DNA of 64,000 nucleotides from Nostoc sp. ATCC 43529 (GCA_003326205.1 LWTK01000043.1:80864-144863); one strand, 5' to 3'; shown: positions 36,765 to 45,914, counted from the first letter of the stretch. Program-made: numbers and translations. The notes: generated from the sequence alone by a model not told the origin.

Positions 36765-37475
36765 ATGAGTAGTAATCTCGCCATCAAACTGCGCTCTGGA
36801 ACTCAACAAGCCCACACCTCAGCAGAAAACGTGGGATTTATGAAATGTTTTCTCAAAGGAGTTGTAGACAGAGACTGCTTCACCAAGTTCTTAAGCAACT
36901 TGTATTACATCTACAGCGAACTAGAAGCGGCCATAGAAAGCCATGCAGACCATCCTGTGATTAGTGCGGTTTATTTTCCCGAACTTAATCGCCAAGCTGC
37001 ACTCGAAAAAGACATGGTGTTCTATTATGGGGATAATTGGAGAGAGCAAGTCACCCCCTCATCTGCTGCCCAGACTTACATTGACCGCATTCGGGAAATT
37101 TCTGCTAATGAACCGGCTTTATTGCTAGGTCATGCCTACACTCGCTACATGGGCGACCTTTCCGGGGGTCAAATGTTACAAAAAATTGCTCAATCAGCCC
37201 TCAAGCTTTCTGGCTATGAAGGCACGTCTTTTTACAATTTTGAGCGAATTCCTGATAAAAAGGCATTTAAGGATCGGTATCGTCAGGTATTAAATGAACT
37301 ACCCATTGATGATGCTACAGCAGAACGCATTGTTGTAGAAGCCAATAATGCCTTTGGGTTGAATTTAAAGATGGCTCAGGAACTAGAAGGAAGTTTAATT
37401 AAAGCCCTGGGCCAAGCTGTATTTAATAACCTGACTCGTTCTCAAAACCCAGGCAGTACGGAAATTGCTATTTAG
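36765..37475 (+). CDS. ho1: Heme oxygenase (biliverdin-producing)
   Basis: Cleaves heme to biliverdin IXalpha, CO and iron with ferredoxin as donor; feeds phycobilin synthesis. 236 residues from the ATG at 36765 (MSSNLAIKLRSGTQQAH). The proximal His lies in TQQAHTSAENVGFMKCF; the distal helix signature is LLGHAYTRYMGDLSGGQML. The upstream frame to 36684 runs through the end of a repeat element and is not coding. It is followed at 128 bp by hemN on the same strand; in other cyanobacteria a heme oxygenase (ho2) and hemN are induced together in low oxygen, so this copy could be either isoform. The symbol ho1 is provisional. Confidence 0.93.
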   Translation: MSSNLAIKLRSGTQQAHTSAENVGFMKCFLKGVVDRDCFTKFLSNLYYIYSELEAAIESHADHPVISAVYFPELNRQAALEKDMVFYYGDNWREQVTPSSAAQTYIDRIREISANEPALLLGHAYTRYMGDLSGGQMLQKIAQSALKLSGYEGTSFYNFERIPDKKAFKDRYRQVLNELPIDDATAERIVVEANNAFGLNLKMAQELEGSLIKALGQAVFNNLTRSQNPGSTEIAI

Positions 37476-37580
37476 TCATTAGTCATTGGTCATTAGTCAT
37501 TAGTCATTGGTTATTGGTTATTGGTTATTTCTCCCCCTGCCTCCCCTGCCTCCCCTGCCCCCTCTGCCCCCACCTCCTCA
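37476..37580. repeat. Tandem repeats between ho1 and hemN
   Basis: GTCATTAGTCATTGGTCATT and GGTTATTGGTTATT units, then CCCCTGCCTCCCCTGCCTCC. The hemN frame can be read back into this tract, but that part is not coding. Confidence 0.8.
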
Positions 37581-37603
37581 CACATTTATTGGAAAGTAAC
37601 TCA

Positions 37604-38986
37604 ATGGTTTTTCTATTACCTGGTGTCAAATTTGATTTGGATTTGATTCAAAAATATGACACTCGCGCACCGAGATATACGAGCTATCCACCGGCTACAG
37701 AGTTAAACGAAACATTCACCCAAACTGATTTTAAAGCTGCGATCGCCGCCTCGAATCAACGCAAAACTCCTCTTTCTTTGTATTTCCACATTCCCTTTTG
37801 CCAAAGTGCTTGCTATTTCTGTGGGTGTAACACGGTAATTTCTAACAACAAAAAAATTGCTGAACCTTACTTAGAGTATTTGGTTCAAGATATCAAAAAC
37901 ACAGCAGCCTTAATTGATTCAGAAAGAAAAGTGCTGCAAATTCACTGGGGCGGTGGTACTCCTAATTATTTGGAACGCGACCAAGTAGAATTTATATGGA
38001 AAAACATCAATCATTACTTCAACATTGATTCCCAAGCAGAAATCTCCATCGAAATTAATCCCCGATACATTGATAGAAACTATATTCTGTTTCTCAGACA
38101 AATTGGGTTTAATCGCATTAGTTTTGGCATTCAGGATTTTAATAGCCAAGTTCAAGTAGCTGTGAATCGCGTCCAGCCTGAAGAAATGTTGTTTGATGTC
38201 ATGAGTTGGATTAAAGAAGCGAAGTTTGAAAGTGTGAATGTAGACCTAATTTATGGTTTACCTTATCAAACTCGCGAAACTTTTCGGGAGACGGTGCAAA
38301 AGACTATGGAATTAGATCCTGACCGAATTGTCGTTTTTAATTTTGCTTATGTACCTTGGCTGAAACCGACGCAAAAAAATATTCCTCAAGAAGCCCTACC
38401 ACCAGCCGAGGAAAAGTTAGAAATTCTGAAAATGACCATTGAAGAATTGACGAATAACCAATATCTATTTATTGGGATGGATCATTTTGCTAAAGTTAAT
38501 GATGAACTAGCGATCGCTCAACGTAATGGCACTCTCAAGCGTAATTTTCAGGGCTATACTACCCACGCCGAAACAGAACTTTTTGGTTTTGGTGCCACAT
38601 CCATAAGTATGCTAGAAGATGCTTATGCTCAAAACCACAAAGAATTAAAGGATTATTATCAAACAATTGCAGCAGGTAATTTACCTATTAGTAAAGGTAT
38701 TAAACTGACTCAAAATGATATCATCAGACGAGATGCTATCATGTCTATCATGTCTCACTTCCAGTTACATAAGCAAGACATTGAAAGCAAGTATCATATC
38801 AGTTTTGATGAATATTTCTCTGAGGAACTAGAGGCCTTAAAACCACTAGAAGCCGATGGTCTGGTGAGTTTATCAAAAAATCACATCCAAATCACAGACA
38901 TCGGTAGATTACTAGTCAGAAATATTGCCGTCATATTTGATACTCATACAAGAACGCGAGAGTCAAAATTCTCTCGTGCTATTTAA
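37604..38986 (+). CDS. hemN: Oxygen-independent coproporphyrinogen III oxidase
   Basis: Radical-SAM enzyme converting coproporphyrinogen III to protoporphyrinogen IX without O2. 460 residues from the ATG at 37604 (MVFLLPGVKFDLDLIQKYD); an upstream start at 37514 would add a repeat-coded 30-residue tail. The [4Fe-4S] site is FCQSACYFCGCN (C-x3-C-x2-C plus the extra Cys of true HemN), with YTSYPPATE upstream, HWGGGTPNYL and FGFGATSISML. The full-length form with the N-terminal YDTRAPRYTSYP distinguishes it from HemW-like proteins. Confidence 0.95.
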   Translation: MVFLLPGVKFDLDLIQKYDTRAPRYTSYPPATELNETFTQTDFKAAIAASNQRKTPLSLYFHIPFCQSACYFCGCNTVISNNKKIAEPYLEYLVQDIKNTAALIDSERKVLQIHWGGGTPNYLERDQVEFIWKNINHYFNIDSQAEISIEINPRYIDRNYILFLRQIGFNRISFGIQDFNSQVQVAVNRVQPEEMLFDVMSWIKEAKFESVNVDLIYGLPYQTRETFRETVQKTMELDPDRIVVFNFAYVPWLKPTQKNIPQEALPPAEEKLEILKMTIEELTNNQYLFIGMDHFAKVNDELAIAQRNGTLKRNFQGYTTHAETELFGFGATSISMLEDAYAQNHKELKDYYQTIAAGNLPISKGIKLTQNDIIRRDAIMSIMSHFQLHKQDIESKYHISFDEYFSEELEALKPLEADGLVSLSKNHIQITDIGRLLVRNIAVIFDTHTRTRESKFSRAI

Positions 38987-39627
38987 GGCAATAGGCAATA
39001 GATTTTTTCATAAATCAAAAGCTTTCACCCTAAATCCCTCTCCCATGTTTGGAAGAGGGAGTTTGAAATTTGCTCCCCTTCTCCCAATTGTGGGAGAAGG
39101 GGTTGGGGGATGAGGGCAAGAGGTCTAATAGGTAATAGATTTTTTCATCAATGATTTAGATTACTATATGTAATACTAAATCATTTGTGAAATTTTGCAG
39201 GTTTGTATCCTTGACTTCTTTAGGAAGTTGGGGATTTAATTTTTCATAAATTTTACATCTCCAAAAAGTTAGATAAAAAGATTACATCTTCAGATAGATA
39301 TAGAAAGTTAAGATTATCTATTTTTCTCATTAATCGAGAATTATGTTATTCTCAGGAATCTAGTTTTGTAATCAATCAAGCATAATATAAAATTCAAAAT
39401 TCAATAATTGGCTAACTCATTTCGCTAGCAAAAACTTTCATTGACGATTTTCATGCTATACATGCCAAATGCGAATTCTCATGTAATTTCGATACAGCCT
39501 CTTTTATCTAATATCTAACTTTTGGATTTAGCATTTATCCCGCGTGATAGAAAGAATTGTGAATTAAAGTTGATAGCTTATATACAAGTCGAATATTTGT
39601 CAAACTGTTTTTTGGAAGCTTAAATCT
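38987..39627. other. Intergenic region between hemN and manganese catalase
   Basis: 640 bp. 39027-39120 is a dispersed repeat with two hairpins (CCCTCTCCCATG...GAGGGAG and CCCCTTCTCCCAATTGTGGGAGAAGGGG). The rest is AT-rich with no gene seen. Confidence 0.5.
39027..39120. repeat. Dispersed GC-rich palindromic repeat
   Basis: CTCCCCTTCTCCCAATTGTGGGAGAAGGGG forms a long stem; same family as the repeats near 40490-40570, 41107-41246 and 43211-43352. Confidence 0.7.
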
Positions 39628-40320
39628 ATGTTCTTTCATAAAAAAGATCCTATTCATGTAGTCAACGTTAAGGAACCAAACCCTCGTTTTGCTCAATTAC
39701 TTTTAGAGCAATTTGGGGGAGCGACCGGAGAACTAAGCGCAGCTTTGCAATATTGGGTTCAATCATTCCATGTGGAAAACGCTGGAATTAAAGATATGCT
39801 CCAAGATATTGCGATCGAAGAATTTAGCCATCTAGAAATGGTTGGTAAACTCATCGAAGTTCATACGAAAAATACCGATCAAACAGAAGCTTATAAAAGT
39901 ACTCTCTTTGCAGTAAGAGGTATGGGCCCTCACTTTTTAGATAGTCAGGGTAACGCTTGGACTGCAAGTTACTTGAATGAAGGCGGAGATGTAGTCCGTG
40001 ATTTGAGAGCTAATATTGCAGCCGAAGCTGGCGCTCGTCAGACTTACGAAGAGTTGATTAAGCTAGCAAGTGATGAAGGAACCAAAGAAACTTTAGTCCA
40101 TCTTTTAACACGAGAAATTTCTCATACCCAGATGTTTATGAAAGCTCTAGATTCTCTGGGTAAGTTAACAGATCCATTCTTTGGTAATATTCAACCAGAT
40201 GAAACTGTTGCGCTTTACTATAACTTATCCACAAACGGCAATGGTAAAGATGAGCGTGGCCCTTGGAATTCTGAGCCAACATTCAAATACATTGCAAATC
40301 CCCTAGAAAGCCACTCTTAA
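39628..40320 (+). CDS. Manganese catalase
   Basis: Di-manganese catalase that destroys H2O2 without heme. 230 residues, slightly short but with the complete four-helix core: metal ligands lie in QFGGATGELSAALQYW (Glu), DIAIEEFSHLEMVGKL (Glu and His), ANIAAEAGARQTYEEL (Glu) and TREISHTQMFMKAL (His). The start MFFHKKDPIHVVNVKEPNPRFAQLLL is that of the cyanobacterial group. 640 bp after hemN, same direction; a shared role in redox stress is plausible but unproven. Confidence 0.94.
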   Translation: MFFHKKDPIHVVNVKEPNPRFAQLLLEQFGGATGELSAALQYWVQSFHVENAGIKDMLQDIAIEEFSHLEMVGKLIEVHTKNTDQTEAYKSTLFAVRGMGPHFLDSQGNAWTASYLNEGGDVVRDLRANIAAEAGARQTYEELIKLASDEGTKETLVHLLTREISHTQMFMKALDSLGKLTDPFFGNIQPDETVALYYNLSTNGNGKDERGPWNSEPTFKYIANPLESHS

Positions 40321-40566
40321 TTCCATAGTTAGCAGTTAGAAAATAAGTTAATATCAGCAAATATTTTGAATCATTAACAAGCTGTATTTGCTGATATTAG
40401 TTTCGATAGGACACACCATAGGGGCACACATCTGTCATTGGTGTTAACTTAAGCTCAAAGCTATATCAGGTAGGCGTTTTGCACATCCCTCACGCCCTCA
40501 TCCCCTAACCCCTTCTCCCACAGGAGAAGGGGAATTAAATCTCTGGCTCCCCTCTCCCAAAGGGAG

Positions 40567-40850
40567 CTACCGTATACACACAAGTCTTTTAGAATTGTTG
40601 CGTAACGTAGAGAAGAGAAAGTTAATTATTGCAAGTCGATGCAACAAAGGTGCAGGTCGATGCAACAAAGGTGCAAGTCGATGCAACAAAGGTGCAGGTC
40701 GATGCAACAAAGGTGCAGGTCGATGCAACAAAGGTGCAAGTCGATGCAACAAAGGTGCAAGTCGATGCAACAAAGGTGCAGGTCGATGCAACAAAGGTGC
40801 AAGTCGATGCAACAAAGGTGCAAGTAAAGAGACTTGTGTGTATACCATAG
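40567..40850. mobile_element. Small element with terminal inverted repeats enclosing nine 21-bp repeats
   Basis: Left end CTACCGTATACACACAAGTCT (40567-40587) and right end (40830-40850) are inverted copies with two mismatches in 21. The 11 bp CCCAAAGGGAG occurs directly on both sides (40556-40566 and 40851-40861), as if duplicated on insertion into a GC-rich palindromic repeat. Inside, after a 43-bp spacer, nine head-to-tail copies of GCAAGTCGATGCAACAAAGG+T follow (40631-40819) plus a partial tenth; copies differ only by an A/G change at one position. No coding function. Confidence 0.75.
40631..40825. repeat. 21-bp tandem repeat, nine copies
   Basis: Unit GCA(A/G)GTCGATGCAACAAAGGT repeated nine times without spacers, then GCAAGT. 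Because 21 is divisible by three, every frame stays open through it. Confidence 0.95.
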
Positions 40851-41106
40851 CCCAAAGGGAGAGGGGCTGGGGGTGAGGGCGAAACCTTCTCACAAAGCAG
40901 GTTTCACGTTAAGTTGACACCAATGCACATCTGTGTGCCCCTATAAATGGCTATAAACATTCAGCCACACGCAACAATACAGAGTAATGTTTCTGAATTC
41001 AGAAATTGCAGCAGATTTAGTGAAATACACACCTTCACTCTAATAGCTAAGCATAAAGCTTGTTTCACTCTTGAATTCTGAATTCCATTTAATTCAACCC
41101 TAAATC

Positions 41107-41246
41107 AACGTGAATTCGATGTATAGGATTTTGACCTCACCCCCAGCCTAATAGGAGAGGGGAGCAAAAAGCCTAATTTTTCTTTACTCCTCCCTCTCCT
41201 GGTAGGAGAGGGAGGCCGGGTGGGTGAGGTCTGCCGAATTCACGTT
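41107..41246. mobile_element. 140-bp MITE-like element, copy 1
   Basis: Perfect 12-bp terminal inverted repeats AACGTGAATTCG / CGAATTCACGTT and a possible 5-bp target duplication AAATC (41102-41106, 41247-41251). The inside reads GATGTATAGGATTTTGACCTC, then two GC-rich stems. A second, closely similar copy is at 43210-43353. Confidence 0.7.
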
Positions 41247-41277
41247 AAATCAAAAGTATAGAGCAGGAGATTGATTT

Positions 41278-42018
41278 GTGATTGTCAACGCGACTCAAAA
41301 TGGTTGGGAAATTATTTATCATCGTGCCCATGCTTTGTTAGCAGCACAGCTAGCAGGACAATGGCGGCGTAAAGATGCTCCAGTCCGATTATATGAAACA
41401 GTAGCTGCAATTTCCCATCACGATGATTTAGAAAAAGAGTGGGAAGACTATAATCTGACTAAAGCTGGTGCGCCAAGAGACTTCACTCTGATGAGTGACA
41501 GTGATATTGAAGCCGGTGTTGAGAAAACTGCTAATTTGGCTAAGAATGCCCTTTACCGTGGACGGTGGGTAGCTCTATTAATTTCTATGCACATTAGTCG
41601 TTTAAATGAGCCAAGCCGGGGTCAGTCTCCAAAACTAGACAAACTTTTAGACGAGCAACTCGAAAATCAAAAACGTTGGCGCGAGGAATTAGGTATTGAA
41701 AAGGAAGAAGTTGATGCAGCTTATGCATTTATGCAATGGTGCGATCGCCTTTCTCTGATCCTCTGTAAACAAGAATTACCTGCTGATGAACGCTTTTTAG
41801 AAATTACCAAAGGCCCCGACGGTCAACGCTATGATATCATGCAACGCAGCGATCGCTTAGTTGTTGTCAAACCCTGGCCTTTCCAAGACGAGAAATTCAC
41901 CGTCAACATCGAAGCTTGCGACCTCTCCCAGATCGAATTTGAGAGCGACGCCGAACTCACTAAAGCACTACAACAAGCCCCCATCAAAGTATTAGAGTGG
42001 ACGTTTGTTAAGAGTTAG
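41278..42018 (+). CDS. DUF3891 family protein
   Basis: 246 residues from a GTG at 41278 (VIVNATQNGWEIIYHRAHALLAAQLAGQW). The His and Asp pattern HRAHALLAAQ, ISHHDDLEKEW and YAFMQWCDRLSLILCKQ is that of DUF3891, a helical, HD-domain-like family; a metal-dependent hydrolase is suggested by the HHDD motif, but no activity is known to me. 30 bp after a MITE-like element, so its promoter may lie inside that element. Confidence 0.88.
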   Translation: MIVNATQNGWEIIYHRAHALLAAQLAGQWRRKDAPVRLYETVAAISHHDDLEKEWEDYNLTKAGAPRDFTLMSDSDIEAGVEKTANLAKNALYRGRWVALLISMHISRLNEPSRGQSPKLDKLLDEQLENQKRWREELGIEKEEVDAAYAFMQWCDRLSLILCKQELPADERFLEITKGPDGQRYDIMQRSDRLVVVKPWPFQDEKFTVNIEACDLSQIEFESDAELTKALQQAPIKVLEWTFVKS

Positions 42019-42092
42019 ATACCTATGGCATTTGTCAACTAGGTTAAGCTACAAACCGATGGTCAAACCCTCACTCCAAAAGAATTTACAGC

Positions 42093-42176
42093 TTATTGCC
42101 TATTGCCTATTGCCCATTGCCTATTGCCTAGAGCCTTTTGCCTATTGCCCATTGCCTATTGCCCATTGCCCAGAGC
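42093..42176. repeat. Tandem TTGCCTA / TTGCCCA heptamers
   Basis: About ten permuted copies of CCTATTG and CCCATTG with GAGCCTT interruptions. Confidence 0.85.
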
Positions 42177-42198
42177 CTTTACAACTCAGTATTTAATC

Positions 42199-42230
42199 AA
42201 AAAAGAGCCAGAGAAGTAATTTTCTGGCTC
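42199..42230 (-). terminator. Rho-independent terminator after psaK
   Basis: On the minus strand GAGCCAGA pairs with TCTGGCTC (8 bp), 10-nt loop, followed by TTTTTTG. Confidence 0.85.
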
Positions 42231-42278
42231 AAAGCTGGAGACAAAAAATCATCAAATAACGGCTAACTTGAGCAAGAA

Positions 42279-42539
42279 CTAAAGTCTACCCAAGTTATGC
42301 AGCCCTAAAATAGCGCCCACCCCTAAGATATGGCCAAAGGCGGTAGTTGCTAATAAAGCAGGTGCACCAAAACCACCAAAGAAATTGGGTGATGGTAGTT
42401 TTGGTTCTGCATTTTGATACTTGATGGTAGATTTGCCAAAGGCAATGGCAATTATGTTGGCGATAATCATAGTCAGGCCAACGTAAGGACTCCATTCCAG
42501 GGGTGCGGTTGCAGCAGCAAGTAACGTTGAAGTAAACAC
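42279..42539 (-). CDS. psaK: Photosystem I reaction centre subunit PsaK
   Basis: Peripheral two-helix subunit at the edge of PSI that helps bind antenna chlorophyll. 86 residues, normal length. Two membrane helices (about 18-36 and 60-80) with the family segments WSPYVGLTMIIANIIAIAFGK and FGAPALLATTAFGHILGVG, joined by a cytoplasmic loop (STIKYQNAEPKLPSPNFFGG). Monocistronic, with its own terminator. Confidence 0.95.
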   Translation of the reverse strand: MFTSTLLAAATAPLEWSPYVGLTMIIANIIAIAFGKSTIKYQNAEPKLPSPNFFGGFGAPALLATTAFGHILGVGAILGLHNLGRL

Positions 42540-43388
42540 CTGATTTGCTCCTGAAATTTATTAATGATTGAAAATATAATCTGAAAATTCCCGAAGCTAA
42601 TTCAAGAAAATACCCGATTTTGCATCAATATTTAACACTTATTCTTACTACTTAATATAATCTGCCCCACATTGGGTATTTTTGCCCCTAAAATCTCAAT
42701 CAACAGTAGTACTTTTGAACTATTCTTATTAATTCACTAGCTCTCAAATTTAGTAGAGTATGCAAACAGCCCAACTTCAAGAAAATAATTCCAAAAGGCT
42801 GTAGTGGATGCCTTTAAGATTACAAATATCTTTGCATCAAACGACACATAAATTTCACCCTTCGCAAACACTTACGTAATAGCCTAAAGCCTACACTGAA
42901 ACCACTAAAACTTTTGATAGTTGCTGTCAAAGCCTGCTTAGAAGAAGGAATAAAATGAGTTGAGAGTAGTTTAATTTAACAAGAAAGGCAGAGGGCTTTT
43001 ATGGAATTCTGTTTCCTGCCCACTGAGAGCGACCAAAGCGAGCTTGCGGTTTAAGACAAGAACACCAAAATCGAACGCGAGTGCGTCTCGAAGAGAAGAT
43101 TTGGTGACTCGCAATCAGTCTGGGTCTGTTCGCGGAGCGTTCCCGTAGGGTAGCCCAGACTGTATTGCACCCTTCTGCCCTCTGCCCTCAGCATAGCTGC
43201 CTTCTTCACCGTGAATTCGATGTATAGGATTTTGACCTCACCCCCAGCCCCTCTCCTAATACGAGAGGGGAGTAAAAAGCCTAATTTTTCGTTACTCCTC
43301 CCTCTCCTCGAAGGAGAGGGAGGCTGGGTGGGTGAGGTCTATCGAATTCACGTTAATTTAAAGAAATAAAGAAATTCTGAATTCTGAT
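42540..43388. other. Intergenic region between hetF end and psaK
   Basis: About 850 bp: psaK promoter side, a dispersed repeat fragment (TCGCGGAGCGTTCCCGTAGGGTAGCCC, 43130-43156) and MITE-like copy 2 (43210-43353). No gene seen. Confidence 0.5.
43210..43353. mobile_element. MITE-like element, copy 2
   Basis: CGTGAATTCGATGTATAGGA at the left and CTATCGAATTCACG at the right; the inside matches copy 1 at 41107-41246 almost base for base, with differences in the stem loops. No clear target duplication. Confidence 0.65.
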
Positions 43389-45914
43389 TTACTCTTCTCG
43401 ACTCTTCTCTTGAAGAAGCGATCGCCAATCTTTAATAGCTTTTTCTGTCCATAACCAATTTTTAGCTAATTTATCTACTTGAAAATTTACGCTATCGGAT
43501 TTCATTACCATTTGTCTCAACTTTATCGCTTCATTCATATATTGTGCTTGTTTGGCGCTAGATTCATCTAGTGCAGATTTATACAGTCCCAGAGCTAAAC
43601 CAGCATAGGAAGTTAAAGCATCCTGAGGTAATGGCGTTTTTGTGGATGTTGTGCTAGAAGCTGTATTCTGTGGTTTGAGAGCTAAATTTAAAGCCTTGAA
43701 CCAAGAATCATTAGCTCGATTCAAATTACCTTCTGCGTAGTAAGCAAATCCTAAAGCGTTATTATACAAAAGCGAATCTGGTTTAGTTTTGGCGGCAGTT
43801 TCCCAGTAACGACGAGCATCATCAACGCTATAGTTAGCATCTCCAGTTTGGATTGATTGCCATGCTAATCGCCCCTTTAAAAAGTTGACAGATGGATCGT
43901 CAGCTTGCTGATTTGTAACTAATTTCAAAGCAGTTTCAGCCGCAGCAAAGGCACCACGATTGAGTAATTCTTCCACAGCAAATAACCCAGCTTGTAAATC
44001 GCCTTGGCTCAATCTTTCAGTAGCGGTGGCGGTGACGATTCCAGTTGGCGCTGTTTCTAAATCGATACTTGGTTGCTTTTCGATGGGTAAAGACTCAGTA
44101 GGAATTGGTGGTATCTTCGACAGATTTGTTTGTAGTCGATTTTGCCACCAATTTAAACCGATGGCAATTGCGATCGCACTTATTCCCACAACACCAACAA
44201 TCGGCCACAGCTTACGCCGTCGGTTACGATTTCTAGATGGAGATGGGGTTTGCGATCTACGAGAAAACTCCGAATTTTGCCAATGTCTTTCTGAGTTTCC
44301 AACAGCTTCAGGAGGCGGTGTTGGAATTTCTCCCCACAAATCTGCTTCCTCCAAAGAGGAAGTCATTTCTTCTGAAACCTGCCTATTTGGAAGACTATTT
44401 TCGTGAATTTGTTGCTCGATTTCTGTGGCGGATTTTTGCTCATCCAGCCGCCGAAACAAATCCGAAACGATCGCCGAATCTTCTGCATAACTTGGGTCAT
44501 CATACTCGATTTCATCAACGAGATCGCCCCAGGTATCTTCACCTAGCCAATCCAAGCTAGAATCACGCCCCAAATCAGCAGGAATCATTTCCTCAATTCC
44601 TAAAGGCATTTCCGGATCGTCTGCCATCGCAGCATACATGGAAGTAGGAATTGTTCCTACTGGCGAACTATACTGGTTGAGCGAGTCTGGACTTTGCGGT
44701 AAACTACTTTCCTGGGTTAAAAAACCGTCAAATTCGGGCTGGAGATACAAAATGGGTAATGCCCAGTACATTTGGTGAGAACCATAGGCAGAAATTAATC
44801 CTTGGCGCACCCGACTGACACATAAATCTACTGGATACCCCTGACTCAAATTGCGGTAAAATAATTGAGTAAGCGTCAGTGCCACTTCATCAGGAATACG
44901 CTCTGACATTGCCAAAACACTGGCAATTCCTCGTTTCACAAGGCTTTCTGCCAGGTTGCGTTCCCCCGTATCTTCAGAAGTTCCCAAGGTAGCTGTGTAA
45001 GCCCCCAAGCAGGAATTAAATACCGCCATCTGGATGTTATTGTTGACAAGCAAACCTGCCAAATCATCTCCAGTGAGAATTTCCGTTAACCCAGTTCTGC
45101 GACTGGCAAGATAAATTTCTCCGCCATTTGGGCCTAAGTTGCTATGACCAGAGTAGTGTAAAACGTGGTATCTGCCTTGCTCTAAAGCTTGGGTCAGTTC
45201 TTCCCGTCCTGGTTGGTCTAACACAGTGAGTTCAATTTCTGGGAGATGACTGCTAGCTTCAGCAAATCGTGGTGCTGGACGCGCAAGTTCCGCTTGCAGT
45301 TTGATTGCTTCCTGTTTGAGTAGGTCGAGACGGACTTGATCTAAGGGCGAAGCAATTACCATCAATACTTTGACACCAGTTTCTTCCATTGGCGTAAAAG
45401 TATTTGGCGTAGGCGTAGCCCCCCGCAGGGATCGTAAACGAGAAGCCCCCAAAATTCCACTTTGGAAACGAGAAAAAGCAACATAAGGGCCAGTGGCTAA
45501 GGGGCGATCGCCTGCGTGCATCACTTCCCAAGGCAAACGAGCTAACCTCGTGTCTTTCAGCCCCAAGCGTAAGCGCAGTACTTGTTGGTGATTCTGGGCA
45601 ATACCTTGGGCAGTAATCCAACTATCTCTGAGAGTACCTTGAAATAAGGCATTATATAATTGTTGACCTAAAGCCACCAAATTAACAGAATTTCTCGCAA
45701 TATCGCTTTCCCGACCGCTAGAGGCGAATGGATCTCCTTGCAGAACCGACTTCAACGGGTCATTCATCAAATGGCCAGCAGCCATCAACCAATCAGCTAC
45801 AGGCCAAGTCACCAATTCTTCTGCCAATGGCACCCCAGGCGCGACTTGTTCCGTCCGCACCAAGTAGTCGTTTTGCCCTACTGGGGTTACGGATATGTGG
45901 AATTCCTGGGTCAC
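43389..45914 (-). CDS. hetF: HetF-type CHAT-domain protease
   Basis: Caspase-fold protein needed for heterocyst differentiation. 841 residues from a GTG at 45914 behind AGGAG. The CHAT domain spans about 180-410 with catalytic His in YHVLHYSGHSNLG (His253/257) and Cys in AVFNSCLGAYTA (Cys302). An acidic linker, a membrane helix at about 570-592 (LWPIVGVVGISAIAIAIGL) and TPR-like helices follow. The gene name rests on the sequence, domain order and the NsiR1-like array immediately upstream in divergent orientation, as described in Nostoc/Anabaena. Residues about 161-171 (RSLRGATPTPN) come from a dispersed repeat inserted in frame (45404-45434). Confidence 0.88.
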   Translation of the reverse strand: MTQEFHISVTPVGQNDYLVRTEQVAPGVPLAEELVTWPVADWLMAAGHLMNDPLKSVLQGDPFASSGRESDIARNSVNLVALGQQLYNALFQGTLRDSWITAQGIAQNHQQVLRLRLGLKDTRLARLPWEVMHAGDRPLATGPYVAFSRFQSGILGASRLRSLRGATPTPNTFTPMEETGVKVLMVIASPLDQVRLDLLKQEAIKLQAELARPAPRFAEASSHLPEIELTVLDQPGREELTQALEQGRYHVLHYSGHSNLGPNGGEIYLASRRTGLTEILTGDDLAGLLVNNNIQMAVFNSCLGAYTATLGTSEDTGERNLAESLVKRGIASVLAMSERIPDEVALTLTQLFYRNLSQGYPVDLCVSRVRQGLISAYGSHQMYWALPILYLQPEFDGFLTQESSLPQSPDSLNQYSSPVGTIPTSMYAAMADDPEMPLGIEEMIPADLGRDSSLDWLGEDTWGDLVDEIEYDDPSYAEDSAIVSDLFRRLDEQKSATEIEQQIHENSLPNRQVSEEMTSSLEEADLWGEIPTPPPEAVGNSERHWQNSEFSRRSQTPSPSRNRNRRRKLWPIVGVVGISAIAIAIGLNWWQNRLQTNLSKIPPIPTESLPIEKQPSIDLETAPTGIVTATATERLSQGDLQAGLFAVEELLNRGAFAAAETALKLVTNQQADDPSVNFLKGRLAWQSIQTGDANYSVDDARRYWETAAKTKPDSLLYNNALGFAYYAEGNLNRANDSWFKALNLALKPQNTASSTTSTKTPLPQDALTSYAGLALGLYKSALDESSAKQAQYMNEAIKLRQMVMKSDSVNFQVDKLAKNWLWTEKAIKDWRSLLQEKSREE
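45404..45434. repeat. Dispersed repeat fragment inside hetF
   Basis: TTGGCGTAGGCGTAGCCCCCCGCAGGGATCG; relatives lie at 55060-55095 and 58826-58855 outside genes. In frame, before the CHAT core. Confidence 0.7.

Larger units (their letters stand above)
40321..41277. other. Intergenic repeat island
   Basis: About 960 bp consisting largely of repeats: a GC-rich palindromic repeat interrupted by the 284-bp element at 40567-40850, and the MITE-like element at 41107-41246. Open frames of 60-108 codons seen in several frames here are by-products of the 21-bp repeat and are not genes. Confidence 0.7.

Noticed and set aside
40631..40825. CRISPR array
   Set aside because: The 21-bp units are contiguous with no spacers and no cas genes are near.
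40567..40893. Six overlapping open frames of 62-108 codons with repetitive products (RCNKGAG, VDATKVQ and similar)
   Set aside because: All are produced by the 21-bp repeat, whose length is a multiple of three; none has a ribosome binding site or unique sequence.
42005..42196. 63-codon open frame rich in AYCLLPI
   Set aside because: Translation of TTGCCTA heptamers.
43960..44560. Plus-strand frames of 148 and 107 codons within hetF
   Set aside because: Opposite strand of a well-supported gene, no recognisable protein features.
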